A stretch of 64,000 bases of DNA. Source: JBBQZU01 sp038207425 (lineage in GTDB: Bacteria; Bacteroidota; Bacteroidia; Flavobacteriales_D; Cryomorphaceae). Below the pieces are notes generated by a model, which had not been told where the DNA came from, ran no database searches, and worked only from the letters and a program-made list of their open reading frames with translations. The stretch spans positions 1 to 64,000 of the forward strand of contig JBBQZU010000013.1 of the NCBI GenBank assembly GCA_038207425.1, in the 5' to 3' direction. Every line of letters begins with the position of its first letter. Position 1 is the first letter of the stretch. Made by a program: the position numbers and the translations under genes. Positions 35,368 through 44,118 of the stretch are shown here, one piece after another.

Positions 35368-37467
35368 CTAGGATATACGGCTCCAGTTTGGTTTACCTTT
35401 GATAAGCTCGCGGGTGCGTTCGGCAATGGGAGCATTTTTAGGCAATTGCAGCCATGGGTCTTCTTCAAGCAGGTCAAGGACAATATTTCGCGCGTATTGC
35501 AGGATAATAGTGTCAGTAGCCAGGTTTGCAAGTTTAAGGTCGAGCACGCCACTTTGCTGTGTGCCCATTAGGTCGCCGGGGCCGCGGAGTTTTAGATCGG
35601 TTTCGGCAATTTTAAAACCGTCATTGGTTTCGCACATTGTTTGCAGGCGCGTGCGTGCTTCACTGCTCAGCTTCAAATCACTCACAAGTATGCAGTGCGA
35701 CTGATCGGCTCCCCGGCCTACCCTGCCTCTTAGTTGGTGCAGTTGCGACAGACCAAATCGCTGCGCGCTTTCAATGATCATCACTGAAGCATTTGGCACG
35801 TTTACCCCTACTTCTATCACCGTGGTGGCCACCATAATTTGCGTTTGGCCTTTTACAAAACGGTTCATCTCCCATTCCTTGTCGGCGGGCTTCATCCTAC
35901 CATGCACAATACTAATTTGATATCCAGGCTGCGGAAACTGGCGCACGACGCTTTCATAACCGTCCATTAGGTCTTTCAGATCAAGCGTGGCCGACTCTTC
36001 AATCAATGGATAGACCACATAAACCTGCCTTCCTTGTTTTATTTGTTCTTCCATAAAGCCAAAAATGCGAAGGCGGGCGCCGTCATACACATGGCTTGTT
36101 TTAACCGGTTTGCGGCCAGGAGGTAATTCATCTATTACGCTCACATCGAGGTCGCCATAAAGTGTCATGGCAAGCGTTCGAGGAATAGGTGTTGCAGTCA
36201 TTACCAATACGTGAGGCGGCAATGAATTCTTCTTCCACAGTTTGGCGCGCTGCGCCACACCGAATCGGTGTTGCTCATCGATAATAGCCAGTCCAAGGTT
36301 TTTAAATTTCACTTTATCCTCGAGCAAGGCATGTGTGCCAATGAGTATGTTGAGCGCTCCCGACTGGGCAGCAACGTCTATTGCCCTGCGTTTCGCAGTT
36401 TTGGTAGAACCTGTAAGCAACTCAACCGAAACGGGCATTTCACCCAGCATAGCGCTGAAAGATTCGAAGTGCTGCGACGCCAGTAGCTCGGTGGGTGCCA
36501 TAATGGACACCTGGTAGCCATTGTCAATCGCTATCAGCGCTGAGAGCGCAGCGACAATGGTTTTTCCGCTGCCCACATCGCCTTGCAGAAGGCGGTTCAT
36601 TTGGGTTCCTGAGCGCATATCGCGGCGTATTTCCTTCAGCACACGTTTCTGGGCTTCGGTAAGCTCAAATGGCAAATGCTTCTCGTAGAAAGTCAAAAAT
36701 GTTTCAGCAACTGATTCAAAACAAAAACCTGCTACTTCCTTTGCGCGAAGCTCTTTTTTGAGGAGCAATTCAAGCTGTATATAGAATAGCTCTTCAAACT
36801 TAAGCCTCCGCAGAGCATGCTGCACATCATCCATACTACGCGGCCTGTGAATCAAATAAACTGCATCGGCTTTATTCAAAAATTTAAAGCGTGCGCAAAT
36901 CTCTTCGCTCAGGCTTTCAGGTATTTCTTTTCGCGAAAGCGAAAGTGCGGTTTCAATAAGTTTTTCAATACCTCGGCTGTTCAGGCCCCTTCTGCTTAGT
37001 TTTTCGGTAGAAGAGTACACCGGCTGCAAGTATTTATTCAAAACAATACCCGGCGCAAGTCGTTCAAGTTCGGGGTGGGGCATATTAATATGGCCTTTGT
37101 ACTCGCCTGGTTTGCCGTAAGCAAGGTATTCAGCCCCAGATACAAGATTTTGTACCACCCACTTCACCCCTTTGAACCAAATAAGCTCGATGCTGCCGGT
37201 AGCGTCACGTAGCGTGCTGCGTACACGGTTTGCCGCCCCTACTCCTTCTTCTTTGAGCGGACCGAGAATACCGCGAATCTGAACGCAATCCAATGAGGCA
37301 TTCAGCGCACCAATCTCCACCGTATCTGATCGGTCAACGTACCTGAAAGGATAGTGTTGAAGAAGGTCCTTTATTGTGACAAGCCCAAACTCCTCACGCA
37401 ATGCCCCGGCACGTTGGGGGCCAACGCCGGTGAGAAATTCTAGTGGTGTATGTAAAATAGAGGACAC
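35368..37467 (-). CDS. recG: ATP-dependent DNA helicase RecG
   Basis: Branch-migrating helicase that regresses stalled forks and processes Holliday junctions. The 699 residues contain the N-terminal wedge domain with FLTGVGPQRAGAL, then the helicase core: motif I LLQGDVGSGKTIVA, motif II IIDEQHRFGV, motif III MTATPIPRTLA and motif VI QLRGRVGRG. The start is GTG at 37467, supported by a promoter whose predicted start site lies about 15 bases before it, and by the usual N-terminal spacing to the wedge domain. Confidence 0.96.
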   Translation of the reverse strand: MSSILHTPLEFLTGVGPQRAGALREEFGLVTIKDLLQHYPFRYVDRSDTVEIGALNASLDCVQIRGILGPLKEEGVGAANRVRSTLRDATGSIELIWFKGVKWVVQNLVSGAEYLAYGKPGEYKGHINMPHPELERLAPGIVLNKYLQPVYSSTEKLSRRGLNSRGIEKLIETALSLSRKEIPESLSEEICARFKFLNKADAVYLIHRPRSMDDVQHALRRLKFEELFYIQLELLLKKELRAKEVAGFCFESVAETFLTFYEKHLPFELTEAQKRVLKEIRRDMRSGTQMNRLLQGDVGSGKTIVAALSALIAIDNGYQVSIMAPTELLASQHFESFSAMLGEMPVSVELLTGSTKTAKRRAIDVAAQSGALNILIGTHALLEDKVKFKNLGLAIIDEQHRFGVAQRAKLWKKNSLPPHVLVMTATPIPRTLAMTLYGDLDVSVIDELPPGRKPVKTSHVYDGARLRIFGFMEEQIKQGRQVYVVYPLIEESATLDLKDLMDGYESVVRQFPQPGYQISIVHGRMKPADKEWEMNRFVKGQTQIMVATTVIEVGVNVPNASVMIIESAQRFGLSQLHQLRGRVGRGADQSHCILVSDLKLSSEARTRLQTMCETNDGFKIAETDLKLRGPGDLMGTQQSGVLDLKLANLATDTIILQYARNIVLDLLEEDPWLQLPKNAPIAERTRELIKGKPNWSRIS

Positions 37468-37487
37468 TGAGAAGGTTGCGGTTTTAC

Positions 37488-37517
37488 CAAAAGTACAAAA
37501 GGCAAATGAATGCGCAA
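37488..37517 (-). promoter_or_regulatory. promoter of recG
   Basis: On the minus strand, TTG (37515-37517), a 19-base spacer, then TACTTTTG (37488-37495). It lies 20 bases before the GTG start. Confidence 0.6.
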
Positions 37518-37628
37518 TTGTTAGGGCATTTGGCCAATTGATCGAAGGTCAATGGGAATTATACGGCGTTGAAGGACACGGTCAAATACTGAGAAAAATG
37601 AGGAAGCTAAATAAGTTAGCTGAAAAAT

Positions 37629-38571
37629 TTACTGCTTCACCAACTTTTCATACCCTATTAAGTTACCGTACATATCAGCAATTCTGACAATGTAGATTCC
37701 GGATTCCAGGTCAGCAACAGATATTTGCACGGACGATTCCTGCGGGTTCACGTGGTACTGCCACATCAACCTACCATCTGTGGCCAGTAATGATATATGC
37801 GCAATATTTTCAAGATTAGCCAGTGTCACGACTTCCTGTACAGGATTGGGGTACAGGATTATATCTGTTTTCTTTTTATCAATGGTAGTATCGCTCAGCG
37901 CATTGCAAGGTGCACTGCTGCTGCCAAATACCAAGGTGCCATCTGTAATAGAGCATGCAAAACTCGTCCATTGCACCCTTCCGGTAAGGAAATACTTCAA
38001 CTGCCCAATAAGTCCTTCTGAATCATCCACAGGTCCGATACCTTCAATAATTCTGCCTCATTGGGATGCAAATGAAAAATCACTGTATGTTGTTGGAGAG
38101 TTATAGGATGAAGTGTAAATAACCCTTCGCGATGTTCCATCTATCACAATATTGCTCAGCGACTCTACCTAAATTTTAAAAACTAACAGGCAAATTGGCG
38201 TAGGTAATCCCCACATAAATGCCCGTTTGAATATCCCAAACATCCCCTTCCTGAGCGCCAAAATCATATAAAATATGCCACAAATCTGCCTCATCTGAAT
38301 AGCGGTATACAGTGTCACCTGACTGTCGCAATATTTCTTGGGTCACATAGGGAAATTCCCAGTCTACATGCTCCATGGTCTTGTGAACTATACTTCCAGT
38401 ATGACCGCCTATGTTTATTTCCTCACCCACCTGAAAGTGCGTGTACCCACAATTGGGTACCGTGGAGCAATACATATCGTAATACCGCTCATTGTCTTCC
38501 TGCAGCATGGGCACTTGTCCCTGTAGGACTAAAGAGACCAAAATTGAAATAAATGCCACTGTTGTTTTCAT
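37629..38571 (-). pseudogene. broken gene for a T9SS-exported protein (frameshift plus two stops)
   Basis: Two neighbouring minus-strand frames read as one protein. The 5' part (38176-38571) starts with a signal peptide (MKTTVAFISILVSLVLQGQ) and runs to YVGITYANLPVSF before a stop. Continuing in another frame, the reading resumes as VESLSNIVIDGTSRRVIYTSSY and, after a TGA at 38058-38060, as GRIIEGIGPVDDSEGLIG. It ends in a type A T9SS sorting domain (LYPNPVQEVVTLANL ... GIYIVRIAD ... KLVKQ). A second in-frame stop (TAG) lies at 38169-38171. So one frameshift, between about 38172 and 38190, and two nonsense codons separate signal peptide and sorting domain. The substitution needed at 38058 (TGG to TGA) fits decay. 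A sequencing fault could explain one lesion, but not readily all three. Confidence 0.8.
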
Positions 38572-38689
38572 GTAATCAGGATTTTAAAAGAAACAATCAT
38601 CGCATTGATGGTGCGTCACATTTATCAGGCAATTAACCAAAAAGGAAGAAAGCCCAGCCGATGGTCAGGATCAAAGTCTGCTGTTATCA

Positions 38690-39337
38690 TTATTCAACAA
38701 TTAGCTTCTGTATAAAAGACCTTCCTCCTTCAGCCGTTGCCCTCACCAAATACATCCCACCTGGCAAGGTGTTTACATCTATTACAGGTTCGCCATAATT
38801 TAGCGATACAGAAAGTACTTCCCGCCCCTGCATATCGTACAGGGTGGCGTGGGTGAGTACTGAACCAGGCAGGTGCAAACGTATATTGGTGCTAGCGGGG
38901 TTGGGGCACAGGTGCAGGGCGTTTCGCTGCCCATTATCGTCATTCGTTCCTACTGTGCCGCGCTTGAGTTTCAACACGCTGTAGTGTTCCGCATCATCAA
39001 ACTTTCCAAAACTCCCGCCCAAAACGAGGTCGCCATCTGCGGTTTCGTGAAGTGCTTGTATAGTTGGATAGAAAAGCCATGTGCCTATTCCGTTAATCAG
39101 TAAATTTCCATGTGCCCCGGTACCGTTGAAATAGCCTGATTGTAGATTTCCACTGTCATCAATCACTGCAATGCAGCTTGCAGTAGTATCGTTAAAGTGG
39201 TTAAACTGGCCATAAACAATGTAATGGCCTGTATCACCGAGCTTGTGAACTCCTGCGAACAAAGGCCCACGCGGGGAAACGTTAGAATATTGGTTCAAGT
39301 TGGGAAAAACAAAGCACTGAATTAATTTCGAGACCAA
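38690..39337 (-). pseudogene. 5'-truncated gene for a T9SS-exported protein
   Basis: The frame lacks a signal peptide and any credible start; the first codon available is a TTG just after the pdhC terminator. The recognisable protein begins around GPLFAGVHKLGDTGHYIVYG and resembles the end of a beta-propeller-like or delta-60-repeat-like region (DDSGNLQSGYFNG, GDLVLGGSFGKFDD). It ends in a type A sorting domain (LCPNPASTNIRLHLP ... GGMYLVRATAEGG ... KLIVE). Exported cargo with a sorting domain but no signal cannot reach the T9SS, so I call it a remnant whose 5' part was deleted against the pdhC 3' end. Confidence 0.7.
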
Positions 39338-39343
39338 ATTAAA

Positions 39344-39367
39344 AAGGGCCGCTTTTCGGCGGCCCTT
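39344..39367 (-). terminator. intrinsic terminator of the pdhA-pdhC transcript
   Basis: Perfect nine-base arms AAGGGCCGC (39344-39352) and GCGGCCCTT (39359-39367) with a six-base loop. On the minus strand the hairpin is followed by TTTTTAATTT. It lies 23 bases after the pdhC stop. Confidence 0.8.
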
Positions 39368-39389
39368 AAGAGTGAGAAATGATAAAAAC

Positions 39390-40679
39390 TCAACCCGCTA
39401 TAATCAGCACAGGGTTCTCCATGTATTTCTTAAAAGTTTGGAGGAAGGCACTTCCCACTGCTCCATCTACCACACGGTGGTCGCAGGAGAGGGTTACTTT
39501 CATGGTGTTGCCAACCACAATCTGCCCTTTCTTTACCACAGGCTTCTCTACAATGGCTCCAATGGCCATTATGCAAGCATCGGGGGTGTTGATGATGGCT
39601 GTAAACTCTTCAATGCCGAACATACCCAGGTTAGAAATGGTAAATGTGTTTCCTTCCCAGTCTGAGGGTTGAAGTTTTTTGCTTCGGGCCTTATCGGCAT
39701 ACGCTTTTACTTCTTCATTGATGGTGGTCAGCGTTTTGGTATCGGCGTGTCGCACCACAGGCACCAACAAACCTTCATCAACTGCCACTGCAACGCCAAT
39801 GTGAATGTGGTCGTTGAACCGAACCTTGTCACCAAGCCATGAGCTGTTTACCTTCGGGTGCTTGCGCAGTGCCGCGGCAGCCGATTTTATTACCAAGTCA
39901 TTGAACGATACTTTCACCGGAGCCAATGCAGCGTTCATGCTTTCACGCTGCCTGATGGCCTCGTCCATGTCAATCTCCATGGTGAGGTAAAAATGCGGTG
40001 CGGTAAACTTGCTTTCGCTAAGCCTTTTGGCAATGGTTTTTCGCATTTGCGAAACGGCTTCTTCGCGGAAGCTCTCTACACCAGCCGCTGTTCCGGCAAT
40101 GAATGATCCTGCTGTGGCGGGTTTAAAATTTTCAATATCACGCATCACAATTCGGCCTGCATCGCCGCTGCCGGCTACCTGACCGAGGTCAATACCTTTT
40201 TCTGATGCAAGTTTTTTTGCAAGCGGCGAAGCTTTTATCCTACCATCAGCCGAAGAGCCATTAGAAGCAACAAGCGCAGGAGCTTTCTCGGCGACTGCTA
40301 TTGCAGGCTCAGACTGTTTTGAAGGAGCAGTTTCTGATTTTGCCGCGGCAGGTTCGGGCTTCGATTCAATCTTTGGAGCTGCTTCCGTTTTGGCAGAAGC
40401 ACCGCCATTTCCGCCTTTCAGCAAAGAGTCAATATTCTCTCCTTCTTTGCCGAGTATGGCAAGAATGGAGTCAACGGGGGCGGCATTCCCTTTTTGCACA
40501 CCTATATAAAGGAGCACTCCATCCTGAAATGATTCAAATTCCATTGTGGCCTTATCGGTTTCAATATCAGCGAGAAGATCGCCGGTTTTCACTTTGTCAC
40601 CAACTTTCTTGTGCCACTCGGCTACCACGCCTTCTTCCATGGTATCGCTTAGCTTGGGCATTTTTACAATCTCGGCCAT
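39390..40679 (-). CDS. pdhC: pyruvate dehydrogenase complex E2 (dihydrolipoamide acetyltransferase)
   Basis: Transfers the acetyl group from lipoyl-lysine to CoA in the pyruvate dehydrogenase complex. The 429 residues hold one lipoyl domain (about 1-80, lysine in ETDKATMEF), an alanine/proline/lysine linker, and a peripheral subunit-binding domain (IKASPLAKKLASEKGIDL, about 150-190). The catalytic domain ends with SCDHRVVDGAVGSAFL, which bears the His and Asp of the active site. It starts 6 bases after pdhA and is followed by a strong terminator. The E1 beta and E3 subunits are not in the window; separate E1 alpha and beta loci are common in this phylum. Confidence 0.93.
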   Translation of the reverse strand: MAEIVKMPKLSDTMEEGVVAEWHKKVGDKVKTGDLLADIETDKATMEFESFQDGVLLYIGVQKGNAAPVDSILAILGKEGENIDSLLKGGNGGASAKTEAAPKIESKPEPAAAKSETAPSKQSEPAIAVAEKAPALVASNGSSADGRIKASPLAKKLASEKGIDLGQVAGSGDAGRIVMRDIENFKPATAGSFIAGTAAGVESFREEAVSQMRKTIAKRLSESKFTAPHFYLTMEIDMDEAIRQRESMNAALAPVKVSFNDLVIKSAAAALRKHPKVNSSWLGDKVRFNDHIHIGVAVAVDEGLLVPVVRHADTKTLTTINEEVKAYADKARSKKLQPSDWEGNTFTISNLGMFGIEEFTAIINTPDACIMAIGAIVEKPVVKKGQIVVGNTMKVTLSCDHRVVDGAVGSAFLQTFKKYMENPVLIIAG

Positions 40680-40685
40680 ATGCTA

Positions 40686-41717
40686 TTAATCTTTTACGTA
40701 AGGGTAATCCGTTTGGTGGTACACGTCTTCGTAGAGTTCGTGTGGTTGCGGTTCTGGTGAAGATTCCGCAAACTCAACGGAATCTTCTACGATCAATTTT
40801 ATTTTCTCTTGGAGCTTCTCGAAAGCTGCTTCAGTCATCCACTTGTTTTCCAGAATGGTTTGATGCACCTGCGTAAGCGGATCCTGTTTTTTATATTCTT
40901 CAACCTCTTCTTTGGTGCGGTACTTTTGGGGATCGCTCATGGAGTGCCCCTTGTAGCGATATGTTTTTATATCCAGTAGGAAGGCTCCTTTACCGCTTCG
41001 CGCGTGTGCTGCGGCTTTGGCAAAACCTTCGTGTACATCTTCGCAGCGCATACCATTAACCGAAAGGGCAGGCATTTCGTAGCTAAGTCCCAGTTTGCTG
41101 AGGTCATGAACATTCGATGTTCTTTCTACCGAAGTGCCCATTGCATAGTTGTTGTTTTCAATAACAAATACCACCGGGAGTTTCCATGTCATGGCCATAT
41201 TGAAAGTTTCATGAAGGGAGCCTTGGCGCACTGCCCCATCGCCCATGAAGCAATAGGTAACATGCTTCTCGCCACGGTACTTATCAGCGAAAGCTATACC
41301 TGCACCGAGCGGAATCTGACCCCCTACGATACCGTGGCCTCCGTATAAGTGGCGCTCCTTGTCAAACATGTGCATAGAACCTCCCTTGCCTTTGGAAGTA
41401 CCCGTTCGCTTGCCATAGAGCTCAGCCATAACGTAGCGCGGGTTGGTACCTAAGGCGAGTGGGTGTGCATGGTCGCGGTATGCTGTTATTACACGGTCTT
41501 CCTTAGCCATGGCAGATACCATTCCGGCAAGAATTGCTTCCTGACCTATATAAAGGTGGCAAAATCCACCAAATTTTTGTTGGATATAGAGCTGACCGCA
41601 CTTCTCTTCAAATCTTCGCATGAGCAGCATACTCTCATACCAATGGAGGTAAGTTTCCTTTGAGAATTTCGGTTTAGCCGCTGTTGTCTTTTTAGCGCTT
41701 GCTGTTTTCGTGGCCAT
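40686..41717 (-). CDS. pdhA: pyruvate dehydrogenase E1 component, alpha subunit
   Basis: Thiamine-diphosphate-dependent decarboxylase subunit, 343 residues, with the ThDP motif GDGAVRQGSLHETFNMA ... NNNYAMGTS and the phosphorylation-loop-like segment YRYKGHSMSDPQKYRTK. An alanine/lysine-rich N-terminus (TASAKKTTAAKPK) precedes the domain. Its promoter carries TATATTTG 23 bases upstream, so it can be expressed apart from cdd. Together with pdhC it forms a two-gene unit of the complex that turns pyruvate into acetyl-CoA. Confidence 0.95.
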   Translation of the reverse strand: MATKTASAKKTTAAKPKFSKETYLHWYESMLLMRRFEEKCGQLYIQQKFGGFCHLYIGQEAILAGMVSAMAKEDRVITAYRDHAHPLALGTNPRYVMAELYGKRTGTSKGKGGSMHMFDKERHLYGGHGIVGGQIPLGAGIAFADKYRGEKHVTYCFMGDGAVRQGSLHETFNMAMTWKLPVVFVIENNNYAMGTSVERTSNVHDLSKLGLSYEMPALSVNGMRCEDVHEGFAKAAAHARSGKGAFLLDIKTYRYKGHSMSDPQKYRTKEEVEEYKKQDPLTQVHQTILENKWMTEAAFEKLQEKIKLIVEDSVEFAESSPEPQPHELYEDVYHQTDYPYVKD

Positions 41718-41739
41718 GGGCTTTCATGATATTGGGCCA

Positions 41740-41747
41740 CAAATATA
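41740..41747 (-). promoter_or_regulatory. -7 element upstream of pdhA
   Basis: TATATTTG on the minus strand, 23 bases before the pdhA ATG, matches TAnnTTTG. Confidence 0.55.
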
Positions 41748-41787
41748 CACAGTGTATGTTAAACTAACACTTACCTCTAAAACTGAT

Positions 41788-42273
41788 CTACCCATTTTGC
41801 AGCCCCGGGTCAAAAAAAGCCAATGGCAGAAGGACGTTCACATCATTCACTATGGTAATTGTCCCATTTATCGCACCAGTAATAACTTTGATAGGGTACC
41901 TGAAAAGAAGCTGGTATTCCATAATTACCTGCCTACATGCTCCGCAGGGCGAAACAGTTGCATGCTCGCCTATCGGATTAGCTGCAATTGCCACAGCCAG
42001 CACCTTAGCGCCGGGATGCTGAGATGCTGCCGAAAACAAGGCTACACGTTCGGCACACAGACCACTGGGGTAGGCCATATTTTCCTGGTTACTTCCTTGC
42101 ACTATAATTCCATTTTCGAGTAGCACTGCTGCGCCCACTTTGAAAAGACTGTAGGGTGCATATGCTGAAGCCATTGCTTCGGTGGCTTTCAAGAAAAGCT
42201 CCTTATCAATCCCTTCAAGCTGATTGGGGTGATCGAATTGAATATACTTTAATAGAATTTGCCTTTGACTCAT
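41788..42273 (-). CDS. cdd: cytidine deaminase
   Basis: Deaminates cytidine and deoxycytidine in pyrimidine salvage. It is 161 residues from the ATG at 42273, with the zinc ligands in CAERVALFSA and PCGACRQ and the substrate contact segment YSLFKVGAAVLLENG. An upstream frame start at 42342 lies in the ispF 3' end. It follows ispF by 37 bases on the same strand. In Flavobacterium species cdd also lies between porV and pdhA, so the neighbourhood is conserved rather than functional for secretion. Confidence 0.93.
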   Translation of the reverse strand: MSQRQILLKYIQFDHPNQLEGIDKELFLKATEAMASAYAPYSLFKVGAAVLLENGIIVQGSNQENMAYPSGLCAERVALFSAASQHPGAKVLAVAIAANPIGEHATVSPCGACRQVIMEYQLLFRYPIKVITGAINGTITIVNDVNVLLPLAFFDPGLQNG

Positions 42274-42310
42274 GACTTCGGAATGCTGCCGAAGGTAATA
42301 AATCGAGTGG

Positions 42311-42796
42311 CTATTTGCCGATAAGGCAAACACAATATGCACTTATACCTTCTTCACGGCCTACATATCCGAGCTGTTCGGTGGTGGTAGCTTTGATTGA
42401 AATTGCATCTGTGTCAACACTGAGCAATTCAGAGATCACACTTTTCATATCGGGAATATATGGGTTGATTTTTGGTCTTTGAAGGCAAATGGTGCAGTCC
42501 ATATTGATAAGGAAAAAGCCCTTTGCTTGCACCTTTTTGTATGTTTCTGAAAGGAGTATCTTGCTGTCAATTCCCCTATAAGATGGATCAGTATCGGGAA
42601 ATTGAAAACCTATATCGCGAAGGTTTGCGGCGCCTAAAAGCGCATCGCATATTACGTGGAGCAGCACGTCGGCGTCAGAATGGCCAAATGCACCTTTATG
42701 ATGTTCTACAGGGATACCACCTAGAAAAAAGGGATGGCCATCGTGCAATTGGTGTACATCAAATCCGAAACCTACTCGTATTGCCGGGTGAGCCAT
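42311..42796 (-). CDS. ispF: 2-C-methyl-D-erythritol 2,4-cyclodiphosphate synthase
   Basis: Cyclises CDP-methylerythritol 2-phosphate in the MEP isoprenoid pathway. The 161 residues show the metal-binding GFGFDVHQL, the EHHKGAFGHSDADVLLH signature and the LRDIGFQFPDTDP segment. It begins 3 bases after the porV stop, hence probably co-transcribed with the type IX secretion genes. No other MEP-pathway gene is nearby. Confidence 0.96.
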   Translation of the reverse strand: MAHPAIRVGFGFDVHQLHDGHPFFLGGIPVEHHKGAFGHSDADVLLHVICDALLGAANLRDIGFQFPDTDPSYRGIDSKILLSETYKKVQAKGFFLINMDCTICLQRPKINPYIPDMKSVISELLSVDTDAISIKATTTEQLGYVGREEGISAYCVCLIGK

Positions 42797-42799
42797 GCT

Positions 42800-44107
42800 T
42801 TATTCAGGAGCTACTCGCGGCCCTCTATCAGCGAAATGAAAGCTGAGGGTGAAACGAAGCGTATTTGCCAAAGGATTTCTCTGCTCGGTTGGTATGAGGT
42901 AGCTCAGGTCGAGGCCAAACACATTGTACCTAAATCCTGCACCAATGGTAAAGTATTTTCTGTTGCCTTTGGTAGGGTGTTCAAAGAAATAACCTCCGCG
43001 AACTGCAAATTGATTTGCATACCAGTATTCCATCCCGATTGCGTGGTTTATCTCCCGAAGTTCTTCCTGTAAAACAGTTCCACTTTCAACAGCCAGCGTT
43101 CCATCGGATTCAAAGGTATAATCACCAACTTCATCTCTGATAGGTCTACCCGGTGCATCAGAAAAAGAACCAAACATTCCGGCAGCTACACCTACATTCG
43201 GATCACGACCCGCGAATATCACCGTTCTGTCATTGGGGTCGTAAACTGCAGGCGATGGTACAAGTAGTTTATTAGCATCGTAAGCAAAGGTGAAACTGTT
43301 GTATTCGTCAAGCTCTATTGTTATGGCCGTACCAATACGGAGATTCATTGGAAGAAAGTCTCTTTGGGCGGTATTGGTGTAAGAAATTTTGTTGCCAATA
43401 TTGGAAACAACCATACCAAAAGCGAGGCGGCCACCCAAATCACCAAAGGTGATATCGTCATTCTGGTAAAACCCTGAAAGGTCGACGGCAAAAGCATTGG
43501 CTGCTTTTGAGTCGGCACCACCAACGTTCACCCCGCCGGTGAGGTTTGAGTTGATCCATCGGGCTGTTAGACCGCCAGAGAAACGATCAGAGAGTTTTAG
43601 TGAGTAACTCACATCCAATGCAAACTCCGCAGGGCGGAAAGGTCTGATGGTTGCTCCGGTAATATCAGTAAAAGTGATATCTCCGAGCGTAAAATACTTT
43701 AGGCTGGCTCCAAGGGCTGATGTTTTATTGAGCTTCATAAACCAAGTAAGATATACAAGGCTCATATCATCAACGAGCTGGCGCAGCCAAGGGCTATATG
43801 AAAGGGCAACTCCCATTTCTTCATCAGAAAAAGCCAGTTTGGATGCATTCCAATATTGTGCATTTGCATCGGCGGTAATTGCAACACCTGCTTCGCCCAT
43901 AGCACCCGACCTAGAGTCGCCACCAATGAGTAGAAATGGAACTGCTGTGGTAATTGCTCTGAGGTCATCACAATCTTTTTGTGATGTATTAAGGGTACCC
44001 AGACACTGAGCTTTTGCGGCTCCCGTCAAACCTACCATTATGATTGACAAAGCGAGATACCTGATCATTCGAAGAATTTTATAGGGTTGCAAAGATATAT
44101 ATTTCAT
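42800..44107 (-). CDS. porV: type IX secretion system outer-membrane shuttle PorV (LptO)
   Basis: FadL-like outer-membrane barrel, 435 residues, that collects cargo from the translocon and delivers it to PorU. The start ATG at 44107 gives a long N-terminus before the signal peptide (MIRYLALSIIMVG ... AAKAQ); an ATG at 44068 would give a conventional signal and is the main alternative. The mature protein has repeated barrel strands and the PorV-typical TTAVPFLLIGGDSRSGAMGEAGVA near its start. It ends SFHFADRGPRVAPE. It lies 11 bases after porU and 3 bases before ispF, within one operon. Confidence 0.92.
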   Translation of the reverse strand: MKYISLQPYKILRMIRYLALSIIMVGLTGAAKAQCLGTLNTSQKDCDDLRAITTAVPFLLIGGDSRSGAMGEAGVAITADANAQYWNASKLAFSDEEMGVALSYSPWLRQLVDDMSLVYLTWFMKLNKTSALGASLKYFTLGDITFTDITGATIRPFRPAEFALDVSYSLKLSDRFSGGLTARWINSNLTGGVNVGGADSKAANAFAVDLSGFYQNDDITFGDLGGRLAFGMVVSNIGNKISYTNTAQRDFLPMNLRIGTAITIELDEYNSFTFAYDANKLLVPSPAVYDPNDRTVIFAGRDPNVGVAAGMFGSFSDAPGRPIRDEVGDYTFESDGTLAVESGTVLQEELREINHAIGMEYWYANQFAVRGGYFFEHPTKGNRKYFTIGAGFRYNVFGLDLSYLIPTEQRNPLANTLRFTLSFHFADRGPRVAPE

Positions 44108-44118
44108 GGTTGATTGAT

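Noticed and set aside
40301..40876. 191-codon plus-strand frame
   Set aside because: Spans the pdhA/pdhC boundary in antisense; both genes are firmly identified.
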